Shown: piece by piece, positions 11,501 through 21,800 of the stretch | Numbering within the stretch: the stretch's first letter is position 1 | How the letters are laid out: each line of letters starts with the position of its first letter | Source of the DNA: Haliclystus octoradiatus | Taxonomy: Eukaryota > Cnidaria > Staurozoa > Stauromedusae > Haliclystidae | DNA length: 64,000 nucleotides | Reading direction: 5' to 3' | NCBI GenBank assembly: GCA_916610825.1 | Contig: OU744446.1 | Span: forward strand, 26,240,445 to 26,304,444 | Notes under the pieces: generated by a model | Told to the model about the DNA's origin: nothing | Seen by the model: the letters and a program-made list of their open reading frames with translations, nothing else | Databases searched by the model: none | Made by a program: the position numbers and the translations under genes

Positions 11501-14500
11501 TTGGGATAAAATATCCTTACTCTATTTGGCCAAATGATATAGCCTACTTGAATCTTAAAGCAGCTCTAAGTGAGAAAATCTCCATTCTCCCCTTATTTTA
11601 GGTCTCAAATCTTGAAATTGAAATAGTTGAATTAGGCAAAAGAAATAAAGAGCTCTCTGTGGCATTATCAAATCAAGAGGTTAGTGATGTAGTAATAAAC
11701 ATGATTAATTATTCAACGTATCTGCGATTCTGCACACATAAGAATTGATTGTATTTTCCTGAATGCTGACTTGTTTTTTCCAGTGTCTATGTGACCAATT
11801 ACAGCAATGTCTGGAGGAAAACAACTTTGATATTATTGTAAGTAATAATAAATAAGAAAAAATATTTATAATGAGTGTAAACTTCACGAAAGAATAGGGT
11901 CTGTGTGAATTGCTCGGTTTCTCTGTTCGGGCCTCGTATCAGAATAAGATTGATGTCACATAATTATGCAATATTAAGGTGATTCTCACCGGGATTCTCA
12001 CATTACTTTGTTTACTTCAGTTGACATGATTGCAATAAGTTCTATTTTAGGCTTCGTAGCTATGACAATTTATTGATCGAACAGAGATGATGAATTTATA
12101 ATCTAAGAACAACAGATTTACCATGCATCGATCAGAAACTTCCGCTCTACGTTTTCGTAGAGTGGCTGGACAGAGAACTGTGCAAATCACACAGACCCTA
12201 TTCTTTTTGAATGAATCACGGTCTGTAACACAGACTAGTGTAAACTCAGATACACATAATTTGTGAAAGTGCTCAATGTTGGTTAAAACAGAGCATTATA
12301 TTACCATCTGAAGATCGCAATTAAACGTATGAAACTCTTAGTACGGAAAAATGCTTTGCCTCATCTTTGTCTCTTATTATTATATTAAGTATGAATAGAA
12401 AGTGCACCAATTACACTTTGTACTGTCAGTGTGAATGTTCTTTAACATAATTTATGACTTGATTGCTTTATGTTGTAGAACATTTCAAATAATAAAGATC
12501 TTCAATCATCTATAGTGAAGGCATTGAAGTCTAGAATTGAGGTATTGTAACAAAAAGATGTAGCCTACAATAGGGTGTCACATTATCACATAGGTTTCAA
12601 TCTTCCTGGAACCAGTCTGTGGAATTAAAAACTTTACGGTTTTTCAAATTTTTTAGAATTTAAGAAATGTTAACAAATTTTCTGACAATGTGACTTATTT
12701 GGATTTTGATAATATGAATATCAAATAGATAAGGTTAAATAAGAAAAAACTGGTAATATTTCAAGCGATTCTGAATTTATGCTGGCCTTCTTGGAACTAG
12801 GTTCCCAGAATGCTGCACTTCTTTGTGACAGCCTGCCGACAATACTGATAACTGTATTTCATTTCAGATTCTTTACTTTATCTTTTTGCCATTGTCATTG
12901 TTTAGACTTTGGAAGAGGAGAACCAAGTGTTAATCACAGATAATAATATCATCAGAAATCAACTGAGGTACTGTTCTAATGTATTGATTTAAATTTCTAA
13001 TCTATTGGTATTAATCTATGGCCTTGTTATTGTTTTATTGTAATTATCTCTATTGTTTTTTACAGGCTGCATGATTTCAGTTCAGATTCAATGGAAACCA
13101 ATGAAATGTATGCTAGTACACCATGTCAAAAGACTTTCCCAAGTATCAGAAAAGAAATCGAAATTTCAAAGGTATTTGTAACCAAACATTTACAGACGAT
13201 ACCTAGCACATCATTTTCAGTTTAGATATACAGTATCTGACTTTTGGAAGATGTTTTTAAGAATTCCATGTACGGTAACCACTTTGAAGAAATCCTAATT
13301 TTATATCTATTATATTATATCTATTATAGAAATTTTATCGGTTTTCAAGTCAAATAGCAATCCTATCAGTTTTTACAGTGCGGATAGTCGTACATACGTA
13401 TTTCTTGTTTATTACCTTGGCTGTAAGAATATTGTAGTAAATTTATTTATTTGTTTATTATTAGTCGAATGCAGACATAATTCAAGTAACAACAACAAGA
13501 ATATTTACACAAAAAATTTAAAACTGCTTGCTATATCATTTCAACCTTATGTCTCCAAAATAAAGAAGGATAACCTATAAGTACTGATTATCAATGTATT
13601 TCCATTGTTCTTTGACTCAACTTGGCTCTCATGGAGAAGCAATTGAGAATTGTAGTCTAGGACTCTAGACCTGTGCCACATGCCCCTGTACTCCACTTTA
13701 CCAACGACTATAACCACAGCTTAGCATGTCTAAATTTTACAAGGCCAAGACGTAGAGTAGCGGAATAGTGGGCCTTGTGAAACTAGACCTATTGTAGTCA
13801 ATGATACATCTTGATATTGATATTTGATTATCTTATGCTCATTATGGTACTGCACAATAAATTAATTTCCATCTTTCTGCTCTAGCTTCAAGTGTATGAA
13901 CATATTCCTGATGATGAGCATAGTCATCTAGATGAATTCAGCATGAATGACGATTGCCTGCTAAACGGAAGTAGCAGCAGCATGGATAACTCTGTTGAGT
14001 CTGAGGCCTCTTCAACAGCATTCATGGATAAATATTCAAAAAATGCCAAACAAATTGTAAGTAGGCCAACTAAAGAGGTGAACTTACTCTACCCATCACC
14101 TCTACATAGTAACCATCTCCTGTCTATGACAATCCCTTGATGAATATATCTACGTAATTTGCCAAGCTTGATTGTTGATGGCTATTGTATTAATAGAAAA
14201 AATGCCACGCAAGAAACTGTCTAAAAATGTTTACCGGTACTTGATATCTGAAAATATATATATATATATATATCTATTAGATGTTATCTATTAGCAAAAA
14301 ATAGTGCTCGATATCATTTGACAGAGCTAAATATAATAAAAGGAGTCAAAGACTACACATTCATAATTGTTACTAATAGTTTCATGCTTACGCAATCATC
14401 AGACAAATAAACTAATTCCAATAAAACAAATAATAATTAGTTTATTTGTCTGATGATTGCGTAAGCATGAAACTATTAGTAACAATTATGAATGTGTAGT

Positions 14501-17500
14501 CTTTGACTCCTTTTATTATATATATATATATCTAGTTATCCAAGAACTGACCCTTAATTAACTGAATTAATGTTGGCTAAATATCTATTCTAGGCAAGGA
14601 ATTTGAAATTAAAAAAGAAAGTATTGATGATAGGAATGGATCAATGCAAGGCTGATAAAAATGGAAACATCAGTGATACATGGGTACATCATAACTATTT
14701 GTTTGGCGTTTCTAATTTTATACTGTATATATGTGTGTGTAGGCCTATACTTATTGTTAAAATGTATTCCTATGTTTCATTAGGATTCTGAGATATTTGA
14801 TGAATCTGCCGTCGATGCGTTTGCAGACAAGATTGCTAGCTTGACAACAAGTAGGGCTATTGCTGAGAAAAGGTTTGTTGCGATTTTAGAAAATAATTGT
14901 GTATCTATCTATGTTCCATGTCTATGTTCTGTTTGTTTCTTGTTTCATACTGATTTCAATTAATACTTTTCAGGGTGGCTAGCCTATCAGTTATCCTGAA
15001 GAAAATCAAAGGTAATCAATTAATAATATGTACATATATACAGTATAAATCAATTCAAGACATGAAGTTCCTGTCTAGTCAGATTTTACCCGCAAATCTA
15101 CAATCTGTGTAGTACACTGTTGTGTAGTCCCATTAACTATTTGACTATCAGATAGTTTTTGGAAATGGTCTAGAATTAATCACCATGATATTCTGAACCA
15201 ATTAGAGTGAAAAGATATTTTGAAATGTGCACCAGAACTATTTCTAGGCTCTTGGCGTTAAAACTAAGGTGCTTGAACTAGTCCTGGTGCACGTTTTAGA
15301 ATATCTTTTGACTCTAATTGGTTCAAAATATCAGGGTGAATAATTCTAGACTATTCCCAATAAATACCTGATAATCAAAGTGTCCATATGACTGGTTGAT
15401 GTTTTCTATACTACTACACATATTGTAGATTTGCAAATTTACCTGCAGTGTATTCAGTTTATACCTTAAAAGGTTAGTTATTGTTTGGATATAAAACACT
15501 CACACATACAAACAATGTGGATAAATTGAATCTATAGTGTGTTTGGATTGATATCTAACCGTGTATTTTCACTGTCAACACAGAATACAAAGCCTTTAGA
15601 CAAAATATAAACATGCATGAGAGAGTTCCTCCAATCAGCGGAATTCCTCCTTTTCTATCAGCTCCAAAAATAAAGAAAACATTAATCTAGCTATTGTTTT
15701 GATAAGTTTTCAAGGGTTTTCCTCCCTTTTGACTGAACTTTATTCTCATGCATGTATGTATAAACTATTCATCTCTTGTAGACCCTTAATTTATTTTGAA
15801 AATTTATTAATTATTTAATCATAGAGGAAAACCGTCTGTTGTCATTGTCTCATGATAAAACATTGCAAAAACTTGGAGATGCCTCATCTGCCTATGATGA
15901 TGCTGAGAAACGGTATGTATTTTTTTAGTGTATAGAGAAGTAAATGTGTATTATAATTATGTATATTTCATGTTATTTCATAGCCTAAAGCATGAGTCAA
16001 CAACAGTCTGTGATGATTTCATTCCTTTGGAATTTCAAGTGTTAGATGATACACATACTGTACTATCATAGTTTATAGAGACAAACCCACTTGTTTGTCT
16101 CTATAAACTATGGTACCATATATGTATGTATAGATATCGGTATATTAAGCAATTGGTTCCCACTTTCCTATGAGCTATTGATATTTGGCGGACGAGAGGC
16201 ACGCAATGAGACAACGAGAAGGCATCAGAAAATCACGAGGCGGTGCGGCGAGAGATTTTCGCCTTGGAGTTTTCTCCTGAAGCGACTCAGATGTCCCAAA
16301 TTTCAATAGCTCATAGGAAGTTGTGTCAATTGTTTTGTATTATAACTATCACAACTTTTACAAGCATCTACATGACTTTCTTGTTCATAAAATGTTTTTG
16401 AAAACCCCTGATCAAATTGGAAATTCTCATTTGTGATATCAAGTTCGAATTGTAAGATCAATTGTGTTTTCAAACTGTTTTCAAAGCTAGTTTTGCTATG
16501 GTGACTTGGCGTCAAACTCTAAACCAATCAGATGATTTCTTTATGATACAAACTTCTTTATCTCATATACGCACATAGAAGTTTACTATTCTATAGAAAC
16601 TACATAGTTAGATTTTAAGATACAATAGTAATTATTAAGTGAACATATATTTTGTAATAATAAAATAAAATTGTGTTGTAAAGCAAGTTAAAAGCTGCTT
16701 GCTTGTACAATTGTAAAAACGTTGGCTGAATTATTTCTTTGGGTATGGATATACCAAATAGAATAGTGATAGTCATTCTTTGCTTCCTTTGATCGCCTTT
16801 AAGTGACTGTTTTCTTTGTATGACAGTCAGATTGATTAATTGAATGAAATGGTTACTTTGGGATATTATTTATAGAAAAATTACTTCTGTTTCAGTGCTC
16901 ATGAACTGCAAGTGTTACTCAACAGTGAGCGCAATCGTAAAAGTAAAACACATAAGGGTGTGGAGGAATTGTATCAACTGGTGAGTTCAGTTAATTTTGA
17001 TCAACTATCAATTGAATCCATGTAATTAATAGAACATTGATATAGTTGCACTGTTGAGACAAAGCCAATATCCCAATCTTAATTTATTTTGTCTATCAGA
17101 ATGAAGAATTGAAAATTGAAAATGCAGCTCTTAGGTAAGGTTTCTGCTTGGGACTATCTTATCTCATCAAATACACAGTTATCCTTTCAACCAACGAATA
17201 AGTCATTATGATTATCATATGTTTCTTTGTATGGTTATACATTTAGGAATGAAATGTCAGATTTTGAAGAGTTAAAAAGCAACCATATCGACCTTGTGAG
17301 TACCAATTTGAAGATTAGAATTTAATCTTCTTTGCTGGTTTGCATGTAGTCTGTTATTACTTCTGTTTCATTCCTTGTGTATAGGAATCAGAGCTTGCCA
17401 GTCTGAAACAACAAATGGATGAGATGCAAAGGTAAGGGCCTCATAATCTCTGTAAACCTGCTGATGATAAAATGGACCAGGCACGAAAGAGTTCGCCAGA

Positions 17501-18826
17501 AAAGCAGATTTCCTTGATTTATATTGGTTTCAAAACAAAGGAAATCCATCTAAAACACTGGTTTTGCAATTATTTCAATATTAGGGTTGTTTCTCTTTTG
17601 ACTGAGCTTAACTCTCGTGCTGAATGAATATAATATAATCTTTGCCAGAATCTGACATAAGATTCACTGCCTTCTGGGATCGTAGAATTCTCCATAACTT
17701 TGTCCTATTATTCATCAATATATAATTGTATTTGAATTTGCACTAGCCTTCTGGAATCTAGGATTGCATGACTCCCATTTTTGTTGTACCTTGATCATTG
17801 TTTATCTATATGATCAGTATAATGATTCAAGATAAATTTTCAAGCTTTGTTCAACCCTATATGATTATTTGTATTGTTTGATTTAGACTTGTTGACGTAC
17901 TTGAAGATAATCGATCAGAGTCAATGAGTAAGCATCACTTCTTAAAGCTACATACGTTTTTATTTGTATTTTATTTATTTATTTTTTATTATTTTTTTAT
18001 TTATAAATTTTTTTATTTTTTTATCTTCTTATTTATTTTATTTTTTTATCTATTTATTTATTTAGTTATTTTTTTTTTTTATTTTTTTATTTTTTTTTTT
18101 TATTCATTTATTTATTTTACAGTCTTTATTTGTTTATTTATTTATTTATTTTTTATTTTTTTATTTTTGTTTTATTCATTGGTTCATTTGTTCTTGCCTA
18201 TTCCAGAAAAGATGTTTGACCAAGAAGAAAACATTGCTACCAATTTAGAGGACTTGGACAAACAGCAAAAACAATTTGGTAGCAAAAAGGTACGGTATTG
18301 ATCAGATTAAATGTTATAATGCGTAGTAGGTCTATCTATATATCTGTATAATGAGAATGCTGCCCTAAACAGGGTCAACACTAATATACACTACAGTGTT
18401 CACACTCACATCTTCACGTGTGATGTGGCTCTATTTGGGCCTTGCGTTAGGTTTTCAGACGTATCCCTCATTCAACAATAACAAGATTAATTGACTATTT
18501 GTAATATTTGTAACTACATCCAAAGTTTTTTAATAGGGAAACATTAAAATATTTATTATAAAATATTAATATTTAAAATATAATCAGTGACTAAGTGATA
18601 ATATTTATTCTTAAAAATGCTTCTTACACTTTGACTGGCGTAGTCTTCTTCGGCGAAAAACGTAGTCCTTAAAATATTTATAATTTCCATATAGCTCTAA
18701 TAAAAGTTGTAACAAGTTGAAATAATGTTTGTTTGAGGTGGAAGTTTCAAAACTTTTCGATTGAGTTATTTGGCTCAAATGTTCTGTGAGAAATCATGAG
18801 AATGACCCTGTCTGAGTTACAGACCT

Positions 18827-18860
<34 letters not shown>

Positions 18861-21800
18861 GTTTAGAAGCTGCTCTTTCTGACAACCCCATGGTTGCATG
18901 TACAGTAGTATTATGGTCTGTATATTTATAGTGTATATATTGTTTCTATTTTATGTTGTACTCAACTGGTCATACTGACTGTTCTTTATTAAATGTTGAT
19001 AACCAATCATTTCCATAGGTGGAATTACTAGGTGAAGTGCGTGCCATTTTGAATGGTGAAATATTCAACCATCCAATTGTAAGTTTCTAATTAATAGGTC
19101 AACCCCACCTAGAGAGTGTCTATTACATGTCTATTACATGAGAGTGCCAGTGTGAACCATGATGTGAACCCAATAGGCTTATAATAGGGTGGGATACGTG
19201 TATAGCTGTGTTTCGGAATCCTAAGTTGATCCAAACCTTTTCTTCAGAATTTTGCCCTACAACGTACCAAAAGAAGCGACAAATACTGAATTACCATGGA
19301 ATTGCCATTGTTCAGTTCCAATCCCCAAGTCTTGAAATTGATAACGCCGCAAAGACAGTAAAATCCAGTTTAGATCACAAATATAGGGATCTAGCTTGGG
19401 AATCAGAAGAGATTGTTTGAAGTCAGAATTTCTATAAAAATCCTACTAAATTTGTTTTACAAAATTACAAACTTCTGATTTCAACTTAACTAAGACATCC
19501 TTGGATCCTTACTTTTCTCGCACATTGGCAGTGTAGACACAAGCATGTACAGACACATACTAACTTACCAATTTTACCCGAATATCATTTCCTACTTTTA
19601 TTTGTATTATTTGTCACAAATTGACAGCATATTGCTCATGTCCACATTCTTAATGTTGCCCCAAGTGGGACGTCTGGAAAATTGAACGATATTCAGATGC
19701 TTATTTGTGGGCCTTTGTGAGGCTTAATGCCATGTTCATGTACCGAGGTGTTTTCTGCTTTTTGAGCTTTCTCTAATATAAAGGGTCCATTTTATATGGT
19801 ATGTTTAACGGTTGGTTTTTAGATAATTTGATCCTTCTTGAACACCTGAATCGCAAAGTCAAGTTTATCCCATTAAGCAGCCTTTACACAGATGAGAAGA
19901 GTCATGCGTTGGATCAGTTATATCGTAGGCTCATACTTTCCAGTGCTGTATCTTCCTTCTGATAGTGTTAATTGCACCTGAAAATGTTTCAGAAATGTTA
20001 GTTACATGTCTATCAGATCTACCGTGGTATTACTATACAGGATAAACAACAGAATATGAAAAACAGTTCTCGGGTTTTGAAAAATTGTAGCCCATGTTTG
20101 TTGACTCAAATTTTTGCAGTTTTACTGTTTTCAGAACCCCCTTCCCCCTGTGACCCCCCTGTAATTTGTAATGTCATTTAGGTATCAGCACCCCTTATTG
20201 ATGAAATGTCTGTAGTGTACACTGCTAATGTAAGTACAGTGATGCATCATATGATTCATACGGCTCCTTTATTCATTTCAGGCTGACGGTGATCCAGACA
20301 AAGTCAGCGATCCTTACACGGAACTTAAAAATGCTGTTGCAAATTATGTGATGTCAACTGAAGACAGATTGAAGAAAGCTTCTGTGGTAACTTGAGTTTA
20401 AACCTACGTTTATCAATCATCATCTATTATGAATTTTGTATATTTATATGTGTTTGTTTTTCGTTAATCAGAAAGCGCAATTGAGCAATGATTCATTGGA
20501 TGGCAAAATTAGAATGGAAGACGATGATATTGTAGATTCCGCTGTTGTAAGTGAAGAAGGCATGGTCATCCAAACACTCTCGACGTCATTATCCCAAGAA
20601 GATACAATTGCCCCTGTTACTGTTACAGAAGATATTATTAATGCGGATTCCTCTGATAATGTTGATGCGGGTAATGAAAAAGTAATTCCTAGAATAGAGG
20701 TTGATGGTGATCTTTCTTGTGATGAAACATTAATGAATGAAGATTCAGCAAATAACCCTCTTGCGACAGTCTCAGTTGCACCTACGATCAATCATGATAG
20801 CCAATCAACATTGATCTTGAACCTATCACCTGACGGTGAAACAATGAACATGGCAATCAGAAACCGGCGCAATGGAATGTCAAGTAAGTAAATAATTTAA
20901 GACTAACAAATAATTCATTATCTTAACACCTGTCCTAATCAACTTGATTTCATTTCAATGTATCGGCTTCAAATTGGAAAACTCTGTGAAACTATAATTT
21001 AATTTTTGTTTTGTTTGTCCTATAAATACCCCTTTTATGATAGTTTTCACCAACCAGGACATCCTAGATCGAAATATAAATGACAGCATTGTAATTTTCG
21101 TTTCAAAGGTCTTTTCCACTTTAAGGGGGCATTTTTTAGGGGAGGATTTTATCCGTAATTATCCAGACCCTGTCCAGCTTACAGACTCTCCAATAATTTA
21201 AACGGTTATATATTTAAAGGAGTAGAGTACTGCCCACAGATTCATAAATGACAACTTCTAGTAAACTGTTGGATCTACTTGCTTCTAACTATGACACACT
21301 TGATATGTATATATATATATATATATATAATTATAAATGTGTGAGGCAAAACATCAATGAGAGTGCTCAATGCTAAAAGCAGAGCAATATAGAAATTATG
21401 ACTCAAAGATTACGAGTTCGGTCCGTTACTCTGAGCGTCTCTACGCGAAAAATATATATATATATATATGTCTAAAATAATTCATGAATAAATCAAATGG
21501 TTCCCCCTCCTCATTATGTTACTATCTATGACAGATAAAATTCCGATCCATATATAACATTCGATTAGCATTTGAACTTTGTTACGATGATCATCCCAAC
21601 AAAAATGTATCATTCTGATCCATTGTTATAGAGAGGTGGTCCCTTTGACAGGTGAAGATGATTAATTATAATGATTGTTTGTCGTTATGTTACAGGTACA
21701 ACTGCTTCGTCATCGCCGAGTAGTACTCCTGACATTGAAATGCCTGTTGTGGGATGCTTACCACCAAAGAATTTGCCACGTTTAATTACACGTGGTTCAG

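Larger units (their letters stand above)
2571..11837 (+). other. Exons 1-12 of the KASH5/IRAG-like gene
   Basis: Exons as read from the sequence: 2571-2633, 2931-3089, 3505-3626, 8043-8143, 9156-9171, 9318-9396, 9922-9992, 10323-10387, 10618-10670, 11028-11078, 11602-11679, 11784-11837. The start ATG at 2571 follows a promoter-like region, and in-frame coding runs to a GTATGT donor. Exons 2 and 3 carry the EF-hands. Exon 3 ends in phase 2 and exon 4 starts with one base, so they join directly across a 4.4 kb intron that holds the assembly gap. Exon 5 is a 16-base microexon. Exons 6-12 code for coiled coil. Confidence 0.8.
12479..18289 (+). other. Exons 13-26 of the KASH5/IRAG-like gene
   Basis: Exons: 12479-12541, 12906-12967, 13066-13171, 13886-14056, 14594-14683, 14784-14872, 14974-15011, 15825-15912, 16896-16980, 17100-17134, 17247-17295, 17385-17431, 17887-17927, 18207-18289. 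All have GT donors and AG acceptors and keep one frame. They encode mostly coiled coil, such as EENRLLSLSHDKTLQKL and ESELASLKQQMDEMQ, broken by an acidic serine-rich stretch in exon 16. The introns hold most of the inverted-repeat elements listed separately. Confidence 0.82.

Noticed and set aside
17924-18301. 125-codon phenylalanine/tyrosine-rich open frame
   Set aside because: It is exon 25 end, low-complexity ATTT intron and exon 26 read through; the true frame uses donor GTAAGC at 17928 and acceptor CCAG before 18207.
19208-19420. 70-codon open frame in an intron of the KASH5/IRAG-like gene
   Set aside because: No splice sites in phase with exons 27 and 28, which join cleanly without it, and no recognisable domain.
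21420-21450. Hammerhead or tRNA-like fold in the 21306-21470 insert
   Set aside because: A GCGT/ACGC hairpin followed by GAAA is present, but the CTGATGA core is incomplete and no tRNA A-box is seen.
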